A DNA stretch of 64,000 nt from an uncultured Oscillospiraceae bacterium. GTDB lineage: Bacteria > Bacillota > Clostridia > Oscillospirales > Acutalibacteraceae. Below the pieces are notes generated by a model. That model worked only from the letters and a program-made list of their open reading frames with translations. It did no database searches and was not told the origin of the DNA. The stretch is from positions 1-64,000 of the forward strand of contig CAUDCW010000006.1 of NCBI GenBank assembly GCA_958448165.1. The letters are read 5' to 3'. Shown piece by piece: positions 17,114 through 24,129 of this stretch. Position numbers and translations under genes: made by a program. How positions within the stretch are numbered: position 1 is the stretch's first letter; each line of letters opens with the position of its first letter.

Positions 17114-17773
17114 TCACACCGTCAGCTTTTCCCTTATTGCCGCCATTATCTTTTTCTCCCTGCGGCTGACCTGCACCTGGGTCATATGAAGCTCCTTTGC
17201 GGTCTGGCTCTGCGTTTTGTTCTTGAAGTATCGCAGCTTTATGAGCTTGCGGTCGTTGTCGGGCAGCTCGCTTATCGCCTGACGCAGTGAGAGTATCTCG
17301 GTAAGGGGTATGTCGTGCGACTCAACGGGCAGGTCAAGCTCACGTCCGTTTTCGTCGTCGTCATACGCTGACAGCGACATCACCTGCACGCTCGACGATA
17401 TCGCCTGTGTTATCAGCTCCTCGCTTTCGCCGAGTATCGTGGATAGCTGTGTGACTGTCGGACTTTCGCCGTTCTCGGCAGTAAAACGCTGTTGCTCCCT
17501 GATTATCTTCAGCGACAGCTCCTTGAGCCTGCGGCTTACCTTGACAGCGCCGCCGCTCCTGAAAAGCCCCTTGATTTCGCCGAGTATCAGCGGCACTGCA
17601 TAGGTTGAGAACTTGTAGCCAAGGCTAGGATCAAAGCGGTCATATGCCTTTATAAGTCCTATGCAGCCTGCACTGTATAAATCCTCGTATTCAATTCCTC
17701 TGTTTTTGAAGCGTGCGGCACAGCTGTGGACAAGTCCGATGTTTTCGCTGATGAAACGCTCACGCTCATTCAT
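17114..17773 (-). CDS. sigF: RNA polymerase sigma-F factor (SpoIIAC)
   Basis: SigF is the first forespore-specific sigma factor of sporulation. The 219-residue product has region 2 (ENIGLVHSCAARF, DLYSAGCIGLIKAYDRFD, YKFSTYAVPLILGEIK), region 3 (VKVSRRLKEL) and region 4 (LPDNDRKLIKLRYF, SQTAKELHMTQVQVSRREKK). Start ATG 17773 is chosen because it overlaps the spoIIAB stop as ATGAATGA, indicating translational coupling; a TTG 9 nt upstream is also in frame. It is the last gene of the spoIIA operon and should be held inactive by SpoIIAB. Confidence 0.96.
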   Translation of the reverse strand: MNERERFISENIGLVHSCAARFKNRGIEYEDLYSAGCIGLIKAYDRFDPSLGYKFSTYAVPLILGEIKGLFRSGGAVKVSRRLKELSLKIIREQQRFTAENGESPTVTQLSTILGESEELITQAISSSVQVMSLSAYDDDENGRELDLPVESHDIPLTEILSLRQAISELPDNDRKLIKLRYFKNKTQSQTAKELHMTQVQVSRREKKIMAAIREKLTV

Positions 17774-18197
17774 CGCAATCAAGCCGTTTTGTCATTGTAA
17801 CGGTTGTTCCCTTTCCCGGTGTTGAGGTGACTCTTATTTTATCAGTAAAGCTCTGCATAACCGCAAAACCGAGTCCTGCTCTTTCCTCGCCACCTGTGGT
17901 GAACAGCGGCTCCATAGCCTGCTTTATGTCGGGAATACCGCAACCTCGGTCACGCACGCTCACAACAAAACGCTTGTCCTCAAGCACCTTTGCGGTTATG
18001 TATATCATACCCGAACCCTCGGGATATGCGTGAACAATGCAGTTTGTCACAGCCTCCGACACAGCCGTTTTAATGTCAGCAAGCTGTGATACCGTCGGGT
18101 CAAGCTGCATTAAAAATGCACTCACCGCACCCCTGGCAAAGCCTTCGTTTACGCTCTTGCTGAGAAATGACAGCTTCATTTCGTTAAGCACTCTCAT
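17766..18197 (-). CDS. spoIIAB: Anti-sigma-F factor and serine kinase SpoIIAB
   Basis: SpoIIAB binds and inhibits sigma-F and phosphorylates SpoIIAA. The 143-residue product is a GHKL-fold ATPase: VSEAVTNCIVHAYPEG (N box), VRDRGCGIPD (G1) and GEERAGLGFAVMQSF (G2). The start MRVLNEMKLSF follows GGAGAACGG and matches the family's N-terminus. It overlaps spoIIAA by 14 nt upstream and sigF by 8 nt downstream. Confidence 0.96.
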   Translation of the reverse strand: MRVLNEMKLSFLSKSVNEGFARGAVSAFLMQLDPTVSQLADIKTAVSEAVTNCIVHAYPEGSGMIYITAKVLEDKRFVVSVRDRGCGIPDIKQAMEPLFTTGGEERAGLGFAVMQSFTDKIRVTSTPGKGTTVTMTKRLDCDE

Positions 18198-18534
18198 TTT
18201 TACCGTTCTCCTTTCCCTTGTATTCAAGCACGCCGAGCGCACCTATGCCCGACAGCTCAACTATCCGCTTTAAATGCGGCGGCACGTTTGACACCCTGAT
18301 GTAGCCGCCGATAAGCTGCATAAGGCGGTATCGCCCCATAATAAGCCCGATTGCACTGCTGTCCATAAAAGCTACTTTTGAAAAATCGAGTATCAGAAGC
18401 GTGGGGTGAAGCCGCTCCGCCTCGCCGTCAATTCTCTGGCGCATACTGCGGGCGGTGTGATGGTCGATTTCGCCCTGAAGATACGCCGTTAGCTCCCCTT
18501 GGTGGAAGCTGAAAGAAACATTCATTTTTTTCAT
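18184..18534 (-). CDS. spoIIAA: Anti-anti-sigma factor SpoIIAA
   Basis: SpoIIAA is a STAS-domain protein that, when dephosphorylated by SpoIIE, displaces SpoIIAB from sigma-F. The 116-residue product has the phosphorylation segment VAFMDSSAIGLIMGRY with the target Ser, preceded by LLILDFSK, as in the family. AAAGGGATG precedes the start. It is the first gene of the operon. In most spore formers the operon is driven by sigma-H; I cannot see a confident sigma-H site in the gap to the folC terminator. Confidence 0.95.
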   Translation of the reverse strand: MKKMNVSFSFHQGELTAYLQGEIDHHTARSMRQRIDGEAERLHPTLLILDFSKVAFMDSSAIGLIMGRYRLMQLIGGYIRVSNVPPHLKRIVELSGIGALGVLEYKGKENGKNESA

Positions 18535-18559
18535 CCCTTTGCAGATATGTAAGATATGT

Positions 18560-18601
18560 ATAAATAAAAAGATGACCTATCGCTATAATGATAAGTCATC
18601 T
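18560..18601 (-). terminator. Terminator of folC
   Basis: On the minus strand AGATGACTTATC pairs with GATAGGTCATCT (one G-U) around 8 nt and is followed by TTTTTATTTAT. Confidence 0.75.
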
Positions 18602-18642
18602 CTATAAATTATTTTATCGAATTAAGTTGTCGAGAGGAATAA

Positions 18643-19923
18643 TTATTCCAATCCTAATACAAGCTTTCTGATTTCGGACGCAAGATAAAGCGAGCCGCAC
18701 ACAAGCACCGCTCCGTTATTTTTTTCAGCGTCGTCTATTGCACGCCGTACTGCTTCACGCTTGTCAAGGCAGATTTCAACCTCGTCAAAATAGTTGTCGG
18801 CTATCGCCTTAAGCTGTGGGGCAGGCATCTTCCTCGGGTTTTCTATTTCTACAATAAAGACCTTGTCGAAAAGACCCTTGAGATACTTCATAGAGCTTTC
18901 AACCGCCTTGTCACGTAGCATACTCATTATGCAGGAAATGTGCCTATTCGGCAGATACTCCCTTACAGCGTCTGACAACGCTTTAAGTCCCGATGGATTG
19001 TGTCCGCCGTCAAGTATGATAAGCGGTTCGGTTTTCAGCACCTCAAACCGTGCCGGGATAAACGCCTTTTTTATCCCGTATTTTACGGCGCTGTCGCTTA
19101 TGTCAAAGCCTGCGTTCCTCAGCGGCGTTATTGCTTCTATTACAGTGCAGGCATTTTTTATCTGATGTCTGCCTGCAAGTGTGATTTCGTATTTTTCGCC
19201 CTTGTACTCAAATTCGCTGTTGCCGAGCTGTTCGGATAAAACGGTACAGCGGCTCATATCAACCTTATACAAGGTGTTGTCAAGGCTCTTTGCGGTGTCT
19301 GCTATTACCTTATTTACAATGTCCTCCTGAGGGCAGAATACAGTTGAGCCACCCTGCTTTATAATGCCTGCCTTTTCGGAGGCTATCATATCGAGGGTGT
19401 CGCCGAGTACGGCGGTGTGGTCAAAGCTGATTGATGTAATCACCGACGCAATGGGGGAGAGAACGACGTTTGTTGAGTCGTACTTGCCGCCAAGTCCCGT
19501 TTCAAGCACAACAATATCGCATTTACTGCGCTTGAAATATTCAAAAGCTATCGCCGTTACACATTCAAACTCTGTTATCGGCTCGCCGTTTCTATTCATA
19601 TGCTCGATTATCGGGAAGATTTTTTCTACAATGTCGGCGACATCGGATTTCGGTATCATCTCGCCGTTTATGCTGATTCTGTCGCAGAATTCAATTATAA
19701 AAGGCGAGGTGAAAAGTCCCGTTGTGTAGCCGCTTTTTTGCAGAATTTCGGACAGCATTGTGCATACCGAGCCTTTGCCGTTTGTGCCTGCAATGTGGAT
19801 AAAGCGGCAGTCCCGTTCGGGGTTGCCCATATTGTCGAGTAATTTCTGAATTCGCTCCAGTCCCGGCATTGAGCCGAAACGCAAAAGCGAGCTTATCTTT
19901 TCCATAGCCGTGTTAAAATCCAT
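18643..19923 (-). CDS. folC: Folylpolyglutamate synthase/dihydrofolate synthase
   Basis: FolC adds glutamate to (dihydro)pteroate and folates. The 426-residue protein is a Mur-ligase-fold enzyme with the P-loop AGTNGKGSV (about 45-53), TSPF, the SISFDHTAVLGDT segment and the C-terminal domain containing DGGHNPSGL. ATG 19923 follows AAAGGA at standard distance; the frame stays open upstream only because it passes through GAGTGGA simple repeats. rsmI lies 115 nt upstream in the same direction. Confidence 0.95.
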   Translation of the reverse strand: MDFNTAMEKISSLLRFGSMPGLERIQKLLDNMGNPERDCRFIHIAGTNGKGSVCTMLSEILQKSGYTTGLFTSPFIIEFCDRISINGEMIPKSDVADIVEKIFPIIEHMNRNGEPITEFECVTAIAFEYFKRSKCDIVVLETGLGGKYDSTNVVLSPIASVITSISFDHTAVLGDTLDMIASEKAGIIKQGGSTVFCPQEDIVNKVIADTAKSLDNTLYKVDMSRCTVLSEQLGNSEFEYKGEKYEITLAGRHQIKNACTVIEAITPLRNAGFDISDSAVKYGIKKAFIPARFEVLKTEPLIILDGGHNPSGLKALSDAVREYLPNRHISCIMSMLRDKAVESSMKYLKGLFDKVFIVEIENPRKMPAPQLKAIADNYFDEVEICLDKREAVRRAIDDAEKNNGAVLVCGSLYLASEIRKLVLGLE

Positions 19924-19949
19924 TTTATACGTCCTTTGCCTTAATTTTA

Positions 19950-20034
19950 GAGTGGAGAGTGGAGAGTGGAGAGTGGAGAGTGGAGTTGCGGCGACAACCT
20001 TCTCTCCGCTCTCCACTCTTAACTCTTCACTCTA
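19950..20034. repeat. GAGAGTGGAGAGTGG repeat folded as inverted pair
   Basis: Five tandem GAGTGGA units (about 19951-19985) face TCTCCGCTCTCCACTCTTAACTC (about 20003-20034), so the gap between rsmI and folC can form a long hairpin. A GCGGCGACAACC fragment of another repeat family sits in the loop. Confidence 0.7.
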
Positions 20035-20038
20035 GTTG

Positions 20039-20860
20039 CTATATCATCAGCTTGTAAATTTCGCCTTTTTTAAAGCCTGTTTCCTTTGCTGCTGTTTTGC
20101 ACGCCTCCGACAGCGAACAGCCGTCTTTTTCGCACAGAGCCTTTGCAAGCGACACCGCCTGTTCAAGCGTCGGCTGTTCCTCCTGCTTCTTCTCTGCTCC
20201 CCTTATCACAAGCACAATCTCGCCCTTTAAGCTTCCGTCACCGTATTTTTCGACCGCCGCTTTTAAGGTGGTGTGTATAACCTCCTCGTGAATCTTCGTC
20301 AGCTCACGCACGATTGATATTTCACGGTCGCCCAGAGCATTGTATAAATCAACAAGGGTAGAGGCAAGCTTGTGCGGCGCTTCATAAAAAACCATAGTCC
20401 GCCGTTCGTCTCTGATTTCTTCAAGATGCTCACGGCGGCTCTTTTTGTTCATACTCAGAAAGCCCTCAAAGGTGAATCTGCCCGTCGGCAGTGACGACAG
20501 AGCCAAGGCGCTTACAACTGCACTTGGACCGGGAACAGCAACGGTTTTTATTCCCTTGTCACGGCACTGGCGAACAAGCTCCTCGCCGGGATCGGATATG
20601 GCAGGCATACCTGCGTCCGTTACAAGCGCACAGCTCTGACCGCCGAGGATTTTTGCGCAGATAATCTCGCCGCGTTCTGCCTTGTTATGCTCAAAGTAGC
20701 TTATCATCGGCTTTTTTATGTTGAAGTGGTTTAAAAGCTTAAGTGTTACACGGGTGTCCTCGGCGGCGATAAAGTCAACGCTTTCGAGCGTTTCAATCGC
20801 TCTCGGCGACATATCACCGAGGTTGCCTATCGGCGTTCCCACAACATACAGTATGCTCAT
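20039..20860 (-). CDS. rsmI: 16S rRNA (cytidine-1402-2'-O)-methyltransferase
   Basis: RsmI 2'-O-methylates C1402 in the 16S rRNA decoding centre. The 273-residue product has the tetrapyrrole-methylase-type N-terminus VVGTPIGNLGDMSPRA (about 5-20), AAEDTRVT, the ALVTDAGMPAISDPGE loop, and the C-terminal helical domain with FKKGEIYKLMI. All hallmarks of the family are present. AGGAGG stands just ahead of the ATG. Confidence 0.96.
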   Translation of the reverse strand: MSILYVVGTPIGNLGDMSPRAIETLESVDFIAAEDTRVTLKLLNHFNIKKPMISYFEHNKAERGEIICAKILGGQSCALVTDAGMPAISDPGEELVRQCRDKGIKTVAVPGPSAVVSALALSSLPTGRFTFEGFLSMNKKSRREHLEEIRDERRTMVFYEAPHKLASTLVDLYNALGDREISIVRELTKIHEEVIHTTLKAAVEKYGDGSLKGEIVLVIRGAEKKQEEQPTLEQAVSLAKALCEKDGCSLSEACKTAAKETGFKKGEIYKLMI

Positions 20861-20877
20861 ATGCTCCTCCTTTGTAC

Positions 20878-20969
20878 CAATGAAAAATTGAAAATGGATA
20901 ATGGAAAGTTATTTCAGTAACCCGAAACGAGTATTTCTTAATTCAAAGAGCAGCGAAGCTGCGACAACC
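20878..20969. repeat. Intergenic repeat pieces with GCAGC palindrome
   Basis: AATGAAAAATTGAAAATGGATAATGG-type sequence is followed by CAAAGAGCAGCGAAGCTGCGACAACC (20944-20969), a member of the dispersed palindrome family. Confidence 0.6.
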
Positions 20970-20989
20970 GATTCCATCAGCAATCTTCT

Positions 20990-21421
20990 TTAACTTTCTT
21001 GTAAAATTCCAATTGCCTTTTTGTATTTTGCTACTCTTTCGAGCACCTTATCATCAATCTTATCAAGTCTTGACAGGTCGCTGTTATGCATTAAATCCGC
21101 TAATTTTACTTTACGGGCTATTGGATTATTTTTGATTATTTTAACATAATCAAGATAAGGTACGCTGTCACTGTGCGTCATAAGTTCAATAGCATTGATG
21201 ACCTCTTTTGGAAAACCCTCTATTATTAATTCTTCAATTGTTATATCCGTATCCTCAACAACATCATGCAGTAACGCTACGCAAACGGAGTATTCATCAT
21301 CCATTTGCTCTGCTAAATGAAACGGATGGAAAACATAAGGCATACCGCTTTTATCCACTTGGTTTTTGTGAGCATTGAATGATATTTTTAATGCTTTCTT
21401 TGTCAAATCAGAATATATCAT
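20990..21421 (-). CDS. HD-domain (p)ppGpp-hydrolase-like protein
   Basis: The 143-residue product is a stand-alone HD domain of the RelA/SpoT hydrolase type: H32 in VFHPFHLA, H52-D53 and the ED pair in LLHDVVEDTD, and the second metal Asp in VKLADLMHNSDLSR (about 108). These are the residues used by (p)ppGpp pyrophosphohydrolases and small alarmone hydrolases. No synthetase or TGS domain is present. GGAGG precedes the ATG. It starts 52 nt after a type III toxin-like gene in the same direction, and both are visibly AT-richer than the surrounding genes, which suggests joint acquisition. Other nucleotide substrates are possible. Confidence 0.75.
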   Translation of the reverse strand: MIYSDLTKKALKISFNAHKNQVDKSGMPYVFHPFHLAEQMDDEYSVCVALLHDVVEDTDITIEELIIEGFPKEVINAIELMTHSDSVPYLDYVKIIKNNPIARKVKLADLMHNSDLSRLDKIDDKVLERVAKYKKAIGILQES

Positions 21422-21473
21422 AATTCTGCCTCCTATAAAGGTACAGTCACATAAAATTGACTCTGTTTTTGTT

Positions 21474-21899
21474 TTAAATTAAATTGTTTTCTCGGGAGTA
21501 CTGCATGTACGCTTCTTCGAGCAATTTAAAGTCGCAGCTATTATGTACAAGCTCTATGCTTACTTTTGATATAATTCGCTGATAAGTGCTTGCCGCTTGT
21601 TTTTCGATTTTATCTTTTCTTTTGCGGCAAAAAGCCAGTTCCTTCCGTATGCGTTCTTTCCTTGTATAGTCATTAATCTCTGAAATATTTAACATATTCA
21701 GACAACAATGCGGAACAGGAATCATATAAGCAAATCGCAATGTGGCGTGTTCTTTTTTAATTTTATCCTTAGACTTAATCGGCATATCATCTTGTTTGTT
21801 GTGGCTTTTTGAAGATATTGGTACAAAATAGTCCATACCGTTTATGCGGAGTACCGTTCCGTAAAAGAATTTATTATTGCCGCCGTCTATTCCCTTCAA
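21474..21899 (-). CDS. ToxN/AbiQ/CptN-like type III toxin, N-terminally short
   Basis: The 141-residue product resembles type III endoribonuclease toxins from beta-strand 2 onward: FYGTVLRINGMDYFVPISSKSH parallels the ToxN segment before its catalytic loop, FAYMIPVPHCCLNML parallels the MIPI core, and the C-terminus has KELAFCRKRKDKI and CDFKLLEEAYMQY as in ToxN. Family members start about 25-30 residues earlier. Here the frame is closed by a TGA 6 nt before a TTG start that has no ribosome binding site and lies 5 nt after the terminator T-run. The gene may therefore be a truncated, inactive remnant. The upstream promoter-RNA-terminator layout is that of a type III antitoxin. Family call is by remembered alignment. 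Confidence 0.68.
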   Translation of the reverse strand: MKGIDGGNNKFFYGTVLRINGMDYFVPISSKSHNKQDDMPIKSKDKIKKEHATLRFAYMIPVPHCCLNMLNISEINDYTRKERIRKELAFCRKRKDKIEKQAASTYQRIISKVSIELVHNSCDFKLLEEAYMQYSRENNLI

Positions 21900-21904
21900 A
21901 ATTC

Positions 21905-21930
21905 AAAAAGCGAGTACATAATGTACTCGC
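21905..21930 (-). terminator. Terminator between antitoxin-like RNA and toxin
   Basis: GCGAGTACAT and ATGTACTCGC form a 10-bp stem with a one-base loop, followed on the minus strand by TTTTT. In type III systems such a leaky terminator separates antitoxin RNA from toxin mRNA. Confidence 0.8.
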
Positions 21931-22009
21931 CATCTGAAATTACTTTTACACTCGCTCTTTAACAAGTGGCGAAACACTCAACGATAAGATGAGTAACAGA
22001 ACATCTTTC
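21905..22009 (-). ncRNA. Candidate type III antitoxin RNA
   Basis: A transcript starting near 22009 from the consensus promoter and ending at the terminator would be about 105 nt and non-coding. It contains a hairpin AAGATG..CATCTT and three degenerate GAGTG-starting units, but I could not find clean tandem repeats of about 35-45 nt as in known ToxI/CptI RNAs. Position, promoter and terminator carry the call. Confidence 0.5.
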
Positions 22010-22015
22010 ACTATT

Positions 22016-22044
22016 ATTATACATACAGCAACCAATTATGTCAA
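22016..22044 (-). promoter_or_regulatory. Perfect consensus promoter for antitoxin-like RNA
   Basis: On the minus strand TTGACA (22039-22044) and TATAAT (22016-22021) are separated by exactly 17 bp. Confidence 0.85.
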
Positions 22045-22088
22045 CAGCCTGAATCACTGAGAAGATTTTCAAAATGAATTTTTTTAAT

Positions 22089-22115
22089 TCAAAGAGCAGC
22101 GAAGCTGCGACAACC
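22089..22115. repeat. GCAGCGAAGCTGC palindrome copy
   Basis: TCAAAGAGCAGCGAAGCTGC followed by GACAACC, near-identical to 20944-20969. Confidence 0.7.
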
Positions 22116-22142
22116 ATAATTATTCATTTTTCATTATTCACT

Positions 22143-22172
22143 GAGAAAATGATGCAATAGCAACATTTTCTC
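22143..22172 (-). terminator. Hairpin at end of methyltransferase gene
   Basis: GAGAAAATG and CATTTTCTC form a perfect 9-bp stem around 12 nt, overlapping the stop codon. There is no strong T-run, so termination is only probable. Confidence 0.45.
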
Positions 22173-22911
22173 ATATGTGACCCGTCTTATAATCACCGTA
22201 AATTTCAATCATTTCGTCCGACAATCCGCCGCTTTCATCCTCAATAAGCAAAGTATCATTTACAACAAGACCGCCGCTTCTGCCGCCCTTTTTGCCCTCA
22301 ATGAGAAAAAGCTTCGGAGCTTTATTCTTTCTCTGCTGTACCAAGCGAAGTCTTTTCGGCTCAATTCCTGATTCTCTCATAGCGCAGATTATATCGCTCA
22401 GTCTTTCGGGACGCTGACAAATGCACAGCCTGCCGCCGAAACGCAGGAGCCTTGCGGCGCTTTTGCATACGTCCTCAATCGTGCAGGTGTATTCGTGACG
22501 GGCAAGCAGTCTGCCCTGCTCGGGGTTTATTATTCCGCCGCCCTGCTGCTTATAGGGCGGATTGCAGGCAACAACGTCAAAGCTGCCGGGGGTAAGGACA
22601 GAGAGATTTCGCAAATCCTCGTTTAGAACGTCAATTCTGCTTTCAAGTCCGTTGTGTTTTGCTCCTCGGCTTATCATATCTGCGCCGTCCGACTGCAGCT
22701 CAACCGCCGTTATGTGCTTTGGCGGCTTTTCCCGACACCATATAAAGGATATTGCGCCGCAGCCGCTGCCAAGCTCACACGCATTTTCCCATTCCTTTGG
22801 CTTTGAAAAATCAGCCAGCAATACGGTGTCTGTTCCGAAGCGGTGAATTTTTGATACTATGACCTCAATCCCGTTTCCGAGCGGCTCAAAATGCTCGTCT
22901 GTTTTCAGCAC
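22171..22911 (-). CDS. tRNA1(Val) A37 N6-methyltransferase-like protein (TrmN6/YfiC family)
   Basis: The family uses S-adenosylmethionine to methylate the N6 of an adenine in tRNA; the RNA target here is inferred. The 246-residue product has the SAM-binding loop ACELGSGCGAIS (about 45-56), the acidic AVELQSDGADM, and the N6-adenine methylase motif CNPPYKQ (about 117-123), preceded by the RFGTDTVLLADF stretch typical of the family. GTG 22911 is preferred because GAGGTG lies 6 nt before it; GTG 22920 would leave too little room. It starts about 10 nt after the stop of the zinc-binding lipoprotein gene and is probably cotranscribed with it. Confidence 0.82.
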   Translation of the reverse strand: MLKTDEHFEPLGNGIEVIVSKIHRFGTDTVLLADFSKPKEWENACELGSGCGAISFIWCREKPPKHITAVELQSDGADMISRGAKHNGLESRIDVLNEDLRNLSVLTPGSFDVVACNPPYKQQGGGIINPEQGRLLARHEYTCTIEDVCKSAARLLRFGGRLCICQRPERLSDIICAMRESGIEPKRLRLVQQRKNKAPKLFLIEGKKGGRSGGLVVNDTLLIEDESGGLSDEMIEIYGDYKTGHI

Positions 22912-22921
22912 TGCGCTCACC

Positions 22922-23890
22922 TCAATTCAATGCGATTTTCAGGTTTTCAAGATTTTTGTTCATAAGCGAAATATAGGTTTCTCCGGCGTTCATCTCGTCC
23001 CTTGTCAGGTTGTGGCAGGAGTGGAACATCAGCGTTCTTGCGCCCGTTTCCTGCGATATCGTGTCAGCCACCGCATGGTTTGACATCTCAATATAGAACA
23101 CGGCAGGGATTTTATCCTCGTTTGTCTTTTCTATAAGTCTTGCAAGCGTAGCGGCGCTCGGTTCTGTCTGACTGCTGCAGCCGGGGAATGCGGCGTAATA
23201 TTCAAGTCCGTATCGGTCTGCAAAGTATTTGAACGGAAAGCGGTCACCGAAGATTATTTCGTCCCTTTTGCCGCTTTCAACTGCTACTTTAAAGCCTTTG
23301 TCAAGTGACTCAAGCTCGGAATTATAGCTGTCAAGGTTTTGCCTGTATTCTGCGGCGTTTTTGCTGTCGCACTCGCATATTGCCTTTTCAATCGACCGGC
23401 AGATGTCAATGCATATTGCGGGAGAGGTCCATATATGCTCGTCATACTCCACCTCGTCGCCCTCGTGTTCGTGGTCGTGATTATGCTCGTGGTCGTCGTG
23501 GTCGCCATCTGTGTTGTATGCTTCGTCCTCTTCAAGAAGATTTTTTGCGCTGTCAATCATTTTTACGGTTTTGAATTGACTGCAGTCGAGCGAATCAAGA
23601 ATATTGTCTATCCAGCTTTCGGACTCTCCGCCGTTATATATGAAAATATCGCAGTTCTGAATCTCAACTATATCCTTTGGCGTCGGCTCATATGAATGAG
23701 ATTCAACTCCCGGCGGCAAAAGCAAGGTGACCTCGGCATTGTCGGCGGCGATATTCCGAGCGAAATCGTAAGCCGGGAAAAGGGTTGTTACTATTCTTAG
23801 CTTGTCCGTTTGGTCTGTGTTCGTTGAACAGCCGCAAAAGCTCAGGACTGAAATTGCAAATGCACATAACAAAGAGATTATTTTTTTCAT
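22922..23890 (-). CDS. znuA: Zinc/manganese ABC transporter substrate-binding lipoprotein
   Basis: This 322-residue protein is a cluster A-I solute-binding protein. It has a lipoprotein signal (MKKIISLLCAFAISVL, lipobox LSFCGC with Cys near 20), metal-binding HSYEPTPKD (His) and the His/Asp/Glu-rich mobile loop GDHDDHEHNHDHEHEGD (about 129-145) characteristic of zinc-specific ZnuA/AdcA proteins, then DEHIWTSP and a C-terminal MFHSCHNLT. No znuB or znuC partner gene is adjacent, so the permease and ATPase must be elsewhere. A palindrome in its promoter region may be a metal-repressor site. Confidence 0.92.
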   Translation of the reverse strand: MKKIISLLCAFAISVLSFCGCSTNTDQTDKLRIVTTLFPAYDFARNIAADNAEVTLLLPPGVESHSYEPTPKDIVEIQNCDIFIYNGGESESWIDNILDSLDCSQFKTVKMIDSAKNLLEEDEAYNTDGDHDDHEHNHDHEHEGDEVEYDEHIWTSPAICIDICRSIEKAICECDSKNAAEYRQNLDSYNSELESLDKGFKVAVESGKRDEIIFGDRFPFKYFADRYGLEYYAAFPGCSSQTEPSAATLARLIEKTNEDKIPAVFYIEMSNHAVADTISQETGARTLMFHSCHNLTRDEMNAGETYISLMNKNLENLKIALN

Positions 23891-23905
23891 TTATTTTTCC
23901 TTTCA

Positions 23906-23944
23906 GCGATTTCAAATCATACAACATATGATATCACAAATCGC
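23906..23944 (-). promoter_or_regulatory. Nested palindrome upstream of znuA (candidate Zur-type operator)
   Basis: Outer arms GCGATTT (23906-23912) and AAATCGC (23938-23944) enclose inner arms ATCATA (23916-23921) and TATGAT (23927-23932). The site is 15 to 54 nt upstream of the start codon. AT-rich palindromes of this size are typical for Fur/Zur-type repressors; identity is inference. Confidence 0.5.
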
Positions 23945-24042
23945 AGTGAAATAACAGTCCCAAAATAAAGGCAATTTGCACATTTGAAGAATTATGTTTT
24001 ATTCTCTCGTTGATTGTTCATAAATAATTCACACCGCAATTG

Positions 24043-24071
24043 TAGACTGTTACTATTTTTTACTTTATAAT
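24043..24071 (+). promoter_or_regulatory. Promoter for ABC exporter operon
   Basis: TAGACT (24043-24048), 17 bp, TATAAT (24066-24071). Confidence 0.55.
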
Positions 24072-24129
24072 ATTTAAGTCTGTAGGTATCAAAAAAATAA
24101 AGCATAAGTGAATGAAAAGGGTGAATATT

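Noticed and set aside
19924..20016. Upstream in-frame extension of folC
   Set aside because: It encodes low-complexity residues from GAGTGGA repeats and has no ribosome binding site, whereas ATG 19923 has one.
21930..22009. Tandem antitoxin repeats of 35-45 nt
   Set aside because: I compared the segment with itself and found only degenerate GAGTG units, not a convincing tandem repeat, so repeats are not claimed.
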